Below, one piece after another: positions 20,038-28,187 of a stretch of DNA of 35,044 nt. Each line of letters starts with the position of its first letter. The first letter of the stretch is position 1. Origin of the DNA: Paeniroseomonas aquatica (GTDB lineage Bacteria > Pseudomonadota > Alphaproteobacteria > Acetobacterales > Acetobacteraceae); assembly GCF_030409335.1 (NCBI RefSeq), contig NZ_JAUFPN010000193.1, positions 4,677 to 39,720 on the forward strand. The letters run 5' to 3'. Both the position numbers and the translations under genes were made by a program. The notes under the pieces were generated by a model. It was not told the DNA's origin, did no database searches, and worked only from the letters and a program-made list of their open reading frames with translations.

Positions 20038-21893
20038 GCGCGCCCCCTCCGGCCGAGCCGCCCGCCACCGGCTTCGGCCCCGGCCTCCGCAAGCTGGTCT
20101 CCGGCTACTTCAACGGCGAGGACAGGCGCCGCGCCCGCTGGCTGGCGGCCGGGGTGCTGGGGCTGACCATCCTGCAGATCGGCATCCAGGTGCGCTTCAA
20201 CATCTGGAACCGGGACTTCTTCAATGCCCTGGAATCCCGCGACCGCGGCGCCTTCTTCGGCCAGATGGGGCTGTTCCTCGGCCTGACCGTCGCCAGCATG
20301 GTGACCGCGGTCTTCCAGCTCTATGTCCGGCAGATGCTGCAGCTGCACTGGCGGGAATGGCTGGTCTTCCGGCTGCAGCACCGCTGGCTGGACCACGGCC
20401 GGCACTACCAGATCAATTTCCTGCCCGGCGCCGCCGACAACCCCGACCAGCGGATCAGCGAGAACACCCGCTGGGCCACCGCGATCGCGGTCGACATGGC
20501 GGTCGGGCTGGTCAGCTCGGTGCTCATGCTGGTCTCCTTCGTCGGCATCCTCTGGACCCTCTCGGGGCCGCTGCACGTCGCCCTGGCCTCCAGCGAATTC
20601 GACATCCCCGGCTACATGGTCTGGGCGGCGCTGCTCTATGCCGGCATCGGCTCGGCGCTGACCTGGTTCATCGGCCGGCCCATGGTCGCGGCCAACATCC
20701 GCCGCAACGAGGCCGAGAGCGACCACCGCTTCGCCCTGGTGCGGCTGCGCGAGAGCGGCGAGGGCGTGGCGCTGATCGGCGGCGAGGCGGACGAGGAGCG
20801 CGGCCTGAAGCGCGCCTTCGGCCAGGTCTCGGCCGCCATGCTCGACCTGCTGCGGAGCGAGCGGCGGCTGATGTGGCTGACCTCGGCCTACGGCATGCTG
20901 CTGACGGTCTTCCCGGTGCTGGTCGCCAGCCCGCGCTACTTCGCCGGCGCCATCACCCTCGGCGTGCTGATGCAGATCAGCTCCGCCTTCGGCCAGGTGA
21001 CCAGCAGCCTCAACTGGTTCGTCGACAATTTCCCCCGCATCGCCGACTGGCGCAGCCACGTGGCCCGGGTGGTCGAGCTGGAGGAGACCCTCGACATGGC
21101 CGATGCCAGCGAGGCCGACAGCGTCATCGCCCTGCACGAGGCCCCGCCGGAGGAGGCCGGGGCGACGCTGGCCTTCCGCGACCTGCAGATCGCCCAGGCC
21201 GACGGCACGCTGGTGATCGGCGAGGCCAATGCCGAGATCCGGCCGGGCGAGCGGGTGCTGATCGTCGGCGAGAGCGGCACCGGCAAGTCCACCCTGTTCC
21301 GCGCCATCGCCGGGCTCTGGCCCTGGGGCGCCGGCGAGATCCGCATCCCCGGCCGCGCCTCGATGATGTTCATGCCGCAGCGACCCTACCTGCCGCTGGG
21401 CAGCCTGCATGCCGCGGTCGCCTATCCGCTGCCGCCGCGCCACTTCGTCCAGCCGGCGGTGGAGGCGGCGCTGACCCGCTGCGGCCTGGCCCACCTGATC
21501 CCGCGGCTGGCGGAGGAGGAGCGCTGGGACCGCATCCTCTCGCTCGGGGAGCAGCAGCGCCTAGCCTTCGCCCGGGTGATCCTGCACCGCCCGGCCTGGG
21601 TCTTCATGGACGAGGCGACCGCCGCCCTCGACGAGGCCAACCAAGCCAGCATGATGTCGCTGTTCGAGGACGAGCTGGCGGGGAGCGCGCTGGTCTCGAT
21701 CGGCCACCGGCCCGGGCTCGATGCCTTCCACGACCGGACCCTGACCCTGACCCGGGGCAGCGAGGGGGCGACGCTCGGCAGCCGGCGCCGGGCCAGGCCG
21801 GTCCGGCAGCCGGCCCGGCCGGTCGTCGCGCTGCGGAAGCTGCTGGGGCGGCGCAAGTCCCGGCGGATGGCGCCCGAGGGCCAGAACGGCTGA
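20034..21893 (+). CDS. SbmA/BacA-like ABC transporter, fused permease and ATPase, probable CTG start
   Basis: A half-size ABC transporter of 619 residues, in the family of YddA and the SbmA/BacA-related peptide or vitamin B12 transporters. The membrane domain (about 40-350) has NIWNRDFFNALE near its start and the LRxxGEGVALIGGE motif. The ATPase has Walker A GESGTGKST (412-420), signature LSLGEQQR near 502 and Walker B VFMDEAT. Homology begins before the first standard start codon (GTG 20154). The best start is CTG 20034, which overlaps the preceding TGA and has GGGAGAG 8 nt upstream. If GTG 20154 were used, the first helix would be lost. The tail is Arg-rich. Confidence 0.87.
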   Translation: MSAPPPAEPPATGFGPGLRKLVSGYFNGEDRRRARWLAAGVLGLTILQIGIQVRFNIWNRDFFNALESRDRGAFFGQMGLFLGLTVASMVTAVFQLYVRQMLQLHWREWLVFRLQHRWLDHGRHYQINFLPGAADNPDQRISENTRWATAIAVDMAVGLVSSVLMLVSFVGILWTLSGPLHVALASSEFDIPGYMVWAALLYAGIGSALTWFIGRPMVAANIRRNEAESDHRFALVRLRESGEGVALIGGEADEERGLKRAFGQVSAAMLDLLRSERRLMWLTSAYGMLLTVFPVLVASPRYFAGAITLGVLMQISSAFGQVTSSLNWFVDNFPRIADWRSHVARVVELEETLDMADASEADSVIALHEAPPEEAGATLAFRDLQIAQADGTLVIGEANAEIRPGERVLIVGESGTGKSTLFRAIAGLWPWGAGEIRIPGRASMMFMPQRPYLPLGSLHAAVAYPLPPRHFVQPAVEAALTRCGLAHLIPRLAEEERWDRILSLGEQQRLAFARVILHRPAWVFMDEATAALDEANQASMMSLFEDELAGSALVSIGHRPGLDAFHDRTLTLTRGSEGATLGSRRRARPVRQPARPVVALRKLLGRRKSRRMAPEGQNG

Positions 21894-21894
21894 A

Positions 21895-21921
21895 GGCCAG
21901 GCGGGGATCCCCCGCCTGGCC
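21895..21921. terminator. Terminator hairpin after the ABC transporter
   Basis: A perfect 12-bp stem (GGCCAGGCGGGG at 21895-21906 with its complement at 21910-21921) has a 3-nt loop and begins 2 nt after the stop. It also lies 29 nt past the convergent lipoprotein gene and may end both transcripts. Confidence 0.75.
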
Positions 21922-21950
21922 TCCGGGCCGCGACCGCGAGCTGGCCCGGC

Positions 21951-22193
21951 TTACCGCCAGGCGGGACGCCCGAGGTTCACGTCGCGGCCGCTGGTGAGCG
22001 CCCCGCCGGCGGCGCCGACACCGCCGCCGATCAGCGCCCCGGTGCCGACGCCGCCGCCGGTCAGGGCGCCGACGCCGGCCCCGGCACCGGCCCCGAGCAG
22101 GCCGCCCGAGACGGCGCGGTCGCCGGTCGAATAACCGCAGGCGCCGAGGCCGAGGGCGGCCAGGGTCAGCAGGGTCAGGCTGGTCTTGCGCAT
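21951..22193 (-). CDS. Glycine-zipper lipoprotein
   Basis: An 80-residue outer-membrane lipoprotein candidate. The signal sequence ends with the lipobox LGAC, giving Cys as the mature N-terminus at about residue 19. The rest is dominated by a glycine-zipper stretch (GGLLGAGAGAGVGALTGGG and similar), which packs against membranes. Such proteins are common and mostly uncharacterised. GGGAGA precedes ATG 22193. An EcfG-like promoter motif lies 31 nt upstream, so stress control is possible. Confidence 0.8.
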   Translation of the reverse strand: MRKTSLTLLTLAALGLGACGYSTGDRAVSGGLLGAGAGAGVGALTGGGVGTGALIGGGVGAAGGALTSGRDVNLGRPAWR

Positions 22194-22223
22194 GGCTGGA
22201 GTCTCCCGTGGTTGCGAAGCCAC

Positions 22224-22249
22224 AACGCGGGATGTTTCGCAGCGGTTGC
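22224..22249 (-). promoter_or_regulatory. EcfG-like promoter candidate of the glycine-zipper gene
   Basis: Read on the minus strand: GCAAC (22249-22245), a 17-nt spacer, CGTT (22227-22224). The predicted transcript begins about 25 nt before ATG 22193, the same geometry as at the DUF1328 gene. Confidence 0.45.
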
Positions 22250-22371
22250 GGGTGCCGGCGCGGATGTGAATCGGTCACGCGGCGGACCGAAGCCGGGGGC
22301 ACGGCCGGCCACCCTGCCGGGCCTCGGCCTGCGGAATTCGCCCCGGCCCGGGATGGAGCGGGATTAGGGGC

Positions 22372-22399
22372 TGGACAAAGCCGCAGCGGAGGGTATGAA
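22372..22399 (+). promoter_or_regulatory. Putative promoter of tRNA-Lys
   Basis: TGGACA (22372-22377), a 16-nt spacer and TATGAA (22394-22399) give a plausible sigma-70 promoter about 33 nt before the tRNA 5' end. Confidence 0.4.
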
Positions 22400-22438
22400 G
22401 CGCCTCCCGAGTGCGGCTGGCGACAGCGGCCGGGTGAT

Positions 22439-22514
<76 letters not shown>

Positions 22515-22560
22515 CATCCCCCCTTCCAGGCTACGACGGCATGCCGGACCAGGCGCCAGG

Positions 22561-23928
22561 TCAAGGCCGGCCCTTCACCATCACCTCGATCGACGCGAGC
22601 AACGGGAGGTCGGTGCCCGTGCGGATCCCGAAGATGCAGTAGGTGCGGTCGCGCCGGGCCAGGAAGCGGAACGACCGGGTCACGACGGCGCCGGCCGCGA
22701 GCGGGAAGCCCGGCAGGACGGTCGCCGGCTCGATGATCGCGGGATCGTCGATGGCCATCCCGTTGACCGCGACGGCGAGCTCGCCCACCCGCGCGTCCCC
22801 CGGTGCGGCGGCGACGGCGAGGCTGACCTCGATCTCCCGGTCGCCGTAGAAGCTGTAGGTGGTGCCGAAGATCAGCTGCGGCGCGCTCGCGCCGGTGCCG
22901 TCCTGCCAGGGGATCGCCCAGCGCAGGCCGGCATCGCCGAGAAATCCGAACGGGTTCAGCCGCCGCCATTCGGCGCAGCGGATGGTGGCCTGCAGCGACT
23001 GCTGCGCCCTGATCCAGTCGTGGGTCCGCCGTTCGTGCAGGACCACCGGCCGGCCCTTGCCCTTGCGGCGCAGCACGAGGCTGATCGGGCCCGAGATGGA
23101 GCCGCTCAGCTCGCGCCAGATGATCGTCTGGTTCAGCCGCTGCGCCAGTTCCGGGCCCTGCACCAGCGAATCCTCATGCGCGATGTTCTCCCGGCATTCC
23201 GCCAGCCCCGCGTCGACCACCGGCTCGGCATGGAGGCCCGCCTGGGCGATGAGGTCGAGCAGGTGCTCCAGCCCGAAGGCGAAATTGCCGATGGTCCGCC
23301 GGGTCGGCCCGGCCAGGCGCAGCTCCGTGGTCAGGACGTAGCAGGCGTTCGGCCGCAGGATCCGCCGCACCTCCCGCAGGTGCCGCACGATATCGGCCTC
23401 GTCGCCGAAATGCTCCATGGAGGAGATGGAATAGGCGAAGTCGAAGGAGGCATCGCCGAAGCTGATCGCGCGGGCGTCCATGTTCAGCGCCGTCAGCCGG
23501 GCCGGATCGAGCGCGGGCGGCGCGCCGGCGCGGACGAACTCCGAGGCATCCTCGGTCCGCGCCTCGCCCCAGTCGGTATCCGCGGTGTAGATGTCGGTCG
23601 CCGTGAGATGCGCGCAATGCGCCGCGACGGCATAGAGCAGGACCTCCCGCCCGGCGCCGAAGGCGATGCCGCGGGCGTTCGGGGTCAGGCAGCCGCTGGA
23701 GGCCAGGAGGTCGAAGGCCCGGGCATATTCCCAAGCCCGGCAATGGATCTGCGGCATCAGGCCGAGAATTCGCCGCATGATGAATTTCATGCGCGGGTCG
23801 TGGAAGTCCTCCGCATCCGCGATCTTCTGCCGGGGCAGCTGGGAGGGCGCGAGCCGGTTCAGCTCCTGCAGCGGGGTGGCGGGGCGCGGAGCGAACAGGT
23901 GCCGAAATGCGTTCTTGCTGGATAGCAT
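22561..23928 (-). CDS. Class I SAM-dependent methyltransferase with a C-terminal beta-rich domain
   Basis: A 455-residue two-domain protein. Residues about 55-285 form a methyltransferase: a motif I-like glycine segment (GIAFGAGREVLLYAVAA), an acidic residue in ATDIYTADTDW, NMDARAISFGDASFDFAYS, and the strand/helix around MEHFGDEADIVRHLREVRR. Residues about 290-455 carry no signature I recognise and look beta-rich, perhaps a carbohydrate-binding or substrate-recruiting module. The acceptor is unknown; surface polysaccharide or a secondary metabolite are guesses. It is convergent with tRNA-Lys (46 bp apart), and its upstream region is clearly AT-richer than the rest, a possible sign of transfer. 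Confidence 0.78.
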   Translation of the reverse strand: MLSSKNAFRHLFAPRPATPLQELNRLAPSQLPRQKIADAEDFHDPRMKFIMRRILGLMPQIHCRAWEYARAFDLLASSGCLTPNARGIAFGAGREVLLYAVAAHCAHLTATDIYTADTDWGEARTEDASEFVRAGAPPALDPARLTALNMDARAISFGDASFDFAYSISSMEHFGDEADIVRHLREVRRILRPNACYVLTTELRLAGPTRRTIGNFAFGLEHLLDLIAQAGLHAEPVVDAGLAECRENIAHEDSLVQGPELAQRLNQTIIWRELSGSISGPISLVLRRKGKGRPVVLHERRTHDWIRAQQSLQATIRCAEWRRLNPFGFLGDAGLRWAIPWQDGTGASAPQLIFGTTYSFYGDREIEVSLAVAAAPGDARVGELAVAVNGMAIDDPAIIEPATVLPGFPLAAGAVVTRSFRFLARRDRTYCIFGIRTGTDLPLLASIEVMVKGRP

Positions 23929-24245
23929 GACGAATACCGATGCCCCTGCAATTCTTTAATAATCCAAAACGAATAGCCGGGCGGCGGAATGAAGTCAATT
24001 TAGAAACATCAGGACGCATGGGTCGAGGGCGTCGATCCCCTGGCCGACCCGGCCCGGAGAGACTGCGGTTACTCGACGAAGACGAATTTCAAATACGGCG
24101 ACGGCAGGCGACAGTAAAACCTCCGGCGATGTCCCGCCGACCCGGCAGCCGCCGCTTCCATCGACCGGCCCCGGCACGCGGCCCTACCCGGCCGGCGCCG
24201 CCGCGCCCATGTGAGCGGCCCATCCCGACCCGAGGCGGCATCCCA
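23929..24245. other. Gene-free AT-richer spacer
   Basis: About 317 bp between divergent genes. The part near 23940-24120 is visibly richer in A and T than the neighbouring DNA and holds the putative methyltransferase promoter. Weak open frames cross it on both strands, but none has a recognisable product or ribosome site. Confidence 0.5.
23970..23998 (-). promoter_or_regulatory. Putative promoter of the methyltransferase gene
   Basis: On the minus strand, TTGACT (23998-23993), a 17-nt spacer and TATTCG (23975-23970) give a reasonable -35 and a moderate -10, with about 35 nt of leader before ATG 23928. Confidence 0.4.
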
Positions 24246-24683
24246 TTGGCATCGCGCTATGGCCTGGAAATCCGTACGGCCGCCGCCGCCGATGCGCCCG
24301 GCCTCGCCGGGCTGCTCGGCCTGGCGGACCCCCGGGCGCTGGCCGAGCAGCTGGCCGCGCTGCACCAGACCTCCGGCACCGCCCTGGTCGCCACGGACTG
24401 GGGGCCGCCGAGCGGCCTGGTGGTGCTGCACTGGTATCGCGGCCTGGGGCCGCCCCAGCCGACGGCGCAGATCACCACCCTCGTGGTCCGGCCCGAGGAT
24501 CGCCGCCGCGGCATCGGCCGGCTGCTCCTCAAGGCCGCGGCCCAGGCCGCGCGCAGCGCCGGCTGCGGCCTGATCGAGCTGCGGGCGCCGGCACCGGCCG
24601 TGTCGCTCCAGGCCTTCGCCGGGGCGACCGGCTTCACCCCGGCCGCCGCCTGCTGGGTCAGGCCCTTGCGCAAGGCCGGGTGA
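24246..24683 (+). CDS. GNAT-family N-acetyltransferase
   Basis: A GCN5-type acetyltransferase of 145 residues. The acetyl-CoA-binding motif A is clear: TTLVVRPEDRRRGIGRLLLKAA (about 76-97, with R/Q-x-x-G-x-G/A as RRRGIG), followed by the C-terminal LIELRAPAP strand and a GFTPAAACWVRPL end. The acceptor is unknown. The start is taken as TTG 24246, ten bases after GAGG, because homology of the fold begins with LEIRTAAAADAPGLAGLL; ATG 24129 upstream would add an unrelated Arg/Pro-rich stretch. Confidence 0.8.
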   Translation: MASRYGLEIRTAAAADAPGLAGLLGLADPRALAEQLAALHQTSGTALVATDWGPPSGLVVLHWYRGLGPPQPTAQITTLVVRPEDRRRGIGRLLLKAAAQAARSAGCGLIELRAPAPAVSLQAFAGATGFTPAAACWVRPLRKAG

Positions 24684-24727
24684 GACCCGCCCCGGAAGCC
24701 GGCCTCAGGGGCGGCGGGACGGTGCGG

Positions 24728-25321
24728 TCAGCCGCATTGGGCGCAGGTCAGCAGGCCGCGCTTCTCCCGTCCCGGCTGGACCAGGTAGCCGCAGCGCAGG
24801 CAATTCGTGCCGGTATCCTCGGCGGCGAAGGGATCCGCGAAGGCGCGCCGGCTTGGGGCCGGTTTCTCCGGGTCCTGCTTGTCCGGGTCCTGCTTGTCCG
24901 GCGCCGACGCGGCGGCGACCGGCGGCGCCTTGGCCGATGCCGCCCTGGCGGCGGCCCGGGGCTGCCGGGGCTGCGGCGCCTCCGCCTCGGCCGGCGGCAG
25001 CAGCGGCTCCCAGCCCGGCATCACATGGCCCACCTGCGGGGCGGCCTCGGGCGCGGCGGCGGGCTGGTCGAGCGTCGGCATGGCCAGCGCCGGCTTGGCC
25101 CGGAAGCCCTCGGGCCAGGTTTCGGCATGCGCCGACCGGGGCGGGGCGGCGGGCTCCGCGGGGGATTTCGTGCGCCCCGCAGGGAGGTGCACCACCTCGA
25201 CCACCCGGGTCGGGCCACTGCCGCGGCGCCGGGGCGCGATGTGCAGGAGCTGCTTGTCCTCGGGCGTCGGATGGGATTCGGCAAAGCTATGGCGGGGAAA
25301 GACGCGATCGGCTTCGGACAT
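24728..25321 (-). CDS. Zinc-ribbon protein with long disordered middle
   Basis: A 197-residue protein of unknown function. The start is ATG 25321 behind GGAG. Residues 30-165 are Pro/Ala-rich and likely unstructured, with a DKQDPDKQDPEK repeat. The C-terminus is a small zinc ribbon with two CxxC pairs (CLRCGYLVQPGREKRG, then CAQCG), the only cysteines. It could tether a metal-binding module to a partner by a flexible linker. It stands alone, convergent with the GNAT gene. Confidence 0.65.
   Translation of the reverse strand: MSEADRVFPRHSFAESHPTPEDKQLLHIAPRRRGSGPTRVVEVVHLPAGRTKSPAEPAAPPRSAHAETWPEGFRAKPALAMPTLDQPAAAPEAAPQVGHVMPGWEPLLPPAEAEAPQPRQPRAAARAASAKAPPVAAASAPDKQDPDKQDPEKPAPSRRAFADPFAAEDTGTNCLRCGYLVQPGREKRGLLTCAQCG
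24867..24900. repeat. 15-bp tandem repeat in the zinc-ribbon gene
   Basis: TCCGGGTCCTGCTTG occurs twice in tandem and a third copy begins, in frame, encoding the DKQDP repeat. Slippage here would change the linker length by five residues without breaking the frame. Confidence 0.75.
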
Positions 25322-25786
25322 GGGACTCCAAAAAATCGGTGGCTCCGGAGCAAGACGGGAGACCAGGATGATGGGACGGCTGCAGGCTTGTACCACCCAT
25401 TCGAACAAGTTTTTACACGCCGCAGGGTTCTTGTTGCATGGATCACGTCTTGAATGCTCGCCGATCGATGACCGGTGCCGGGGAACCGGACCGCCGCCAC
25501 AACGGGCCGGGCCTGCCTCGGCCGGTGGCGATGCCATCCTCCGCCCGTCGTGGTCACGGGCTTCCGGGCGATTCTGCTGTGAGCGGCGTTCCCCGGCTGC
25601 GCCTGCAACCGGCGCGGGCGGGCCCCGGAGGCCGTGGCGTGCGCCGGTTGGGCTGCCAACCCAGGGTTGTTAAAGCATAAATTCTCCTGGTAGGGTGATC
25701 TCGCGGATTTAGTCACGTCTCATATTATGAAATGGCTTGCTTCAACAGTCTTTCACTTGGCGCATGCTGCGATATGAGAGACAATC
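25322..25786. other. Long intergenic region between divergent genes
   Basis: 465 bp with no convincing gene. It must hold the promoters of the zinc-ribbon gene (minus) and the AT-hook-like gene (plus). Its right end (25668-25735) is AT-rich for this genome; TTGTTA (25668-25673), an 18-nt spacer anda TAGGGT-like -10 near 25691 are one promoter guess. CTCATAT at 25719-25725 and ATATGAG at 25772-25778 form a distant inverted repeat in the leader. An 80-codon plus-strand frame at 25438-25680 has no recognisable product. Confidence 0.5.
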
Positions 25787-26458
25787 ATGGTCATGGCGGC
25801 CGGGCCGGCAATATCGCCCGCTCCGCGTCCGAAGCTTCTGGAATACCGTGCATTGAACCTCTCGCCCGAACAGGTCGTCGCGGCCAAAGCCGCCGGTTGT
25901 GCTTTCTTCCCCGCCACCGACATGCAGGTGCAGCGGCTGACGATGCAGCAACGAATCTTCCGGGTGGAGGGCAAGCCTTTCCTGCTGAGCCGCGACGGCT
26001 CCTACTACGAGACGGCGGGCACCTTGCGGGCGCTGATCGCCGGCATCGTGCTGGCGCAGCCGGAGCCGGAGCCGACGGCGCTGCCCGAACCGGAGCCGGA
26101 GCCAGAGCCAGAGCCAGAGCCGAGCCCCGTGCCCGCGCCCGAACCCATCGCCGCCGCCGCGCCCGAGCCCGCCCCGCCCGAGCCTGCCGCCCCGCAGGCG
26201 CCTCGCCGCAAGCGGGGGCGTCCGCGCAAGGCCCCGCCCGTCCCGGCGCCCGAGCCCGAGCCCGAACTCGAGGCCGCACCGGAGCCCGAGGCCGGCCCCG
26301 CGCCCGAGCCCGAGCCCGAGCCCGCGAAGACCCCCGCCGCCGAGGATACCGCCCGCAGCGCGCGGCGCGCCCGGCTGGCCAGCCGCCGCGCCAGCGGCCC
26401 GGTGCCGCATTGGCAGACCGCGGGCGCCGCCCGCCGCGGCCGGCTCCGCCGCTTCTGA
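25787..26458 (+). CDS. Pro-Glu repeat protein with an AT-hook-like motif
   Basis: A 223-residue protein of unknown function. Residues 1-90 could fold (a hydrophobic, mixed segment with [19 protein letters not shown] and [19 protein letters not shown]). Residues 92-182 are mostly Pro-Glu repeats, stiff and acidic, broken by RKRGRPRK (141-148), which matches the RGRP core of AT-hooks that bind the minor groove. The last 35 residues are strongly basic ([23 protein letters not shown]). No signal peptide is visible, so a nucleoid or regulatory role is plausible but unproven. GAGAG lies before ATG 25787; a second in-frame ATG follows at 25793. Confidence 0.68.
   Translation: MVMAAGPAISPAPRPKLLEYRALNLSPEQVVAAKAAGCAFFPATDMQVQRLTMQQRIFRVEGKPFLLSRDGSYYETAGTLRALIAGIVLAQPEPEPTALPEPEPEPEPEPEPSPVPAPEPIAAAAPEPAPPEPAAPQAPRRKRGRPRKAPPVPAPEPEPELEAAPEPEAGPAPEPEPEPAKTPAAEDTARSARRARLASRRASGPVPHWQTAGAARRGRLRRF
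26084..26122 (+). repeat. Pro-Glu coding repeat
   Basis: A hexanucleotide of the type CCRGAG is repeated and encodes residues 100-112 as alternating Pro and Glu; shorter runs recur at about 92-96, 155-160 and 172-179. Length changes by slippage would stay in frame. Confidence 0.7.
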
Positions 26459-26518
26459 CCGGGCCGTGCTAGGCTGCGGCCTCCCGCCGGCCGCGGCCCG
26501 CCCCAACCGAGGATTTCC

Positions 26519-27490
26519 ATGCTCCCCCGCCGCACCGCCCTCGCCAGCCTCGGCGCCCTGCTCGCCGCCCCCGCGCTCCGGGCGCAATCCGCCGCCTGGT
26601 CGCCGAACCGGCCGCTGCGCCTCATCGTCACCTACCCGCCGGGCGGGGTGAACGACATCGTCGGCCGCATCGTCGCCGAGCCGCTCGGCCGCGCCCTCGG
26701 CCAGCCGGTCATCGTCGAGAACCGGGCCGGCGCCGGCGGCAACATCGGCACCCAGGCCGCGGCGCAGTCGGAGGCCGATGGCCAGACCATCCTGTTCGGC
26801 ACCACCGCGATGTTCGGGGTGAACCCGATCCTCTACGCCAGCACCGGCGTCGATGCGGTGCGGGACTTCACCTGCCTCGGCACCATCGGGGAGGTCGCCA
26901 ATGTCCTCTCCGCCGTGCCCGCCCGCGTGAAGGCCGGCTCGGTCGCGGAATTCATCGCCGAGGCGAAGGCCCGGCCGCTGATCTACGGCTCGGTCGGCAA
27001 CGGCAGCTCCTCGCATCTCTCGGCCGTGGTCTTCCTCAAGACCGCCGGGCTCGAGGCGACGCACGTGCCCTACCGCGGCTCCTCGCCCCTGGTCGCGGCC
27101 ATGCTGGCGCAGGAGGTGGACTTCGGCTTCGACACCACTGCGACCTCCGCCGCCCATGCCCAGGCGGGCGCCATCCGCGCCCTGGCGGTCACCACCGCCC
27201 GCCGCGCCTCGGCGCTGCCGGCGGTGCCGACGCTGAAGGAGAGCGGCATGCCGGACTACGACCTCGGCATCTGGTTCGGCCTGTTCGTCCCGACCCGGAC
27301 CCCGCCCGAGATCACCCAGCGGCTGACCGAGGCGCTGGAGCAGACCCGCACCCCGCAGACCGAGGAACGGCTGCGCACCGCCTTCGTCGAGAGCCTGCAC
27401 ATCCCCCGCGCCGAGGCCGGCGCCTGGGTGAAGGCCAGCGCCGCGCGCTGGCAGTCGATCGCCCGCGACGCCCGCATCGCGATCGACTGA
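26519..27490 (+). CDS. Bug/TctC-type periplasmic binding protein (second orphan)
   Basis: A tripartite-tricarboxylate-transporter receptor of 323 residues. The signal peptide is MLPRRTALASLGALLAAPAL and is cut near AQS at about 23. Family motifs are LIVTYPPGGVNDIVGR (34-49), VENRAGAGGNIGTQAA, YGSVGNGSSSHL, HVPYRGSSPLVAA and LGIWFGLFVPTRTP. The ligand is probably a carboxylate, not identifiable here. GAGGA precedes ATG 26519. No membrane partners are near. It differs clearly from the receptor at 13.5 kb, so the two are not recent copies. Confidence 0.92.
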   Translation: MLPRRTALASLGALLAAPALRAQSAAWSPNRPLRLIVTYPPGGVNDIVGRIVAEPLGRALGQPVIVENRAGAGGNIGTQAAAQSEADGQTILFGTTAMFGVNPILYASTGVDAVRDFTCLGTIGEVANVLSAVPARVKAGSVAEFIAEAKARPLIYGSVGNGSSSHLSAVVFLKTAGLEATHVPYRGSSPLVAAMLAQEVDFGFDTTATSAAHAQAGAIRALAVTTARRASALPAVPTLKESGMPDYDLGIWFGLFVPTRTPPEITQRLTEALEQTRTPQTEERLRTAFVESLHIPRAEAGAWVKASAARWQSIARDARIAID

Positions 27491-27503
27491 GGCCGCGCGG
27501 CGC

Positions 27504-28166
27504 TCAGCGCGCCGCCGGCCAGGCGATGCCCTCGGCGGCGATGAAGGACAGCGTGGCGACGTAGCGGGTGCGGTCGTAGGCGCCGGCGCCCTCGCCGCCG
27601 GGCTGCTCCGACAGGTGCTGCACCTCGGCCACGTAGCGCCCGGCCCAGGGCAGCGGCAGGGTCAGCCGGCCCTCGGCGTCGCTGCGCAGGGTCTTGCTCC
27701 AGCCCGGCGGGCCGATCAGCTCCACCGCGGTGCGCGGCTGCGGCGCGCCGCGGAACAGCAGGGTGAAAGCCGTCCCGCCCGGCGCCTGCGGCACCAGCTC
27801 CAGGTCGAGCGCGCCGCGGGTCTCGCTGCGGCCCTCGCGGGCCAGGAAGACCGAGCGGGTCCGGCCGCCGCGCTGGCGGTCCTCGCGCGGCGCCAGGCCT
27901 TCCTCGGCCACCCGGGCATCGCCCCCCGGCAGCGGCCCGAAGGCGACATGGTCGGCCTGCCGGCTGGCCGGGGCGGCGGCGCCGACCAGCTTCGGCGTGG
28001 CGATGACGTCGAGCGTCGCGCCGCCCCGCTCCCGCACATTCTCACCCGGCTCGCCGAAATACATCTGCACCGTCGGGCCGCTGCGCTCGAGCCAGACCAT
28101 GTGCGCCGCGGCCGGCCGGGCGAGGCAGCCGGCCAGCAGCAGCACGCCGAGGGAAATGCGGGTCAT
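27504..28166 (-). CDS. DUF4198-type periplasmic protein
   Basis: A 220-residue exported protein. The signal peptide (LGVLLLAGCLARPAAAHMVW) is cut before the HMVWLE start typical of DUF4198, which resembles the CbiK/NikK-like Ni/Co-binding family. A C-terminal Ig-like beta domain (about 115-215) has SDAEGRLTLPLPWAGRYVAEV. DUF4198 proteins often accompany iron or nickel uptake through TonB systems, and the Fur-like palindrome directly upstream agrees with metal control. GGAGA precedes ATG 28166. The exact ligand is unknown. Confidence 0.82.
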   Translation of the reverse strand: MTRISLGVLLLAGCLARPAAAHMVWLERSGPTVQMYFGEPGENVRERGGATLDVIATPKLVGAAAPASRQADHVAFGPLPGGDARVAEEGLAPREDRQRGGRTRSVFLAREGRSETRGALDLELVPQAPGGTAFTLLFRGAPQPRTAVELIGPPGWSKTLRSDAEGRLTLPLPWAGRYVAEVQHLSEQPGGEGAGAYDRTRYVATLSFIAAEGIAWPAAR

Positions 28167-28187
28167 GGGAGCGTCTCCGGAAGGGTA

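Noticed and set aside
25489-25513. GGAAC-N16-CGGG in the 25.3-25.8 kb spacer as an EcfG promoter
   Set aside because: The -10 lacks both T residues of CGTT, and it lies almost 300 nt from the next start.
25438-25680. 80-codon plus-strand frame in the long spacer
   Set aside because: No ribosome site, no recognisable domain, and irregular composition unlike the neighbouring genes.
26084-26122. CRISPR-like repeats
   Set aside because: The repeats are short in-frame Pro-Glu codons without spacers; no cas genes are present.
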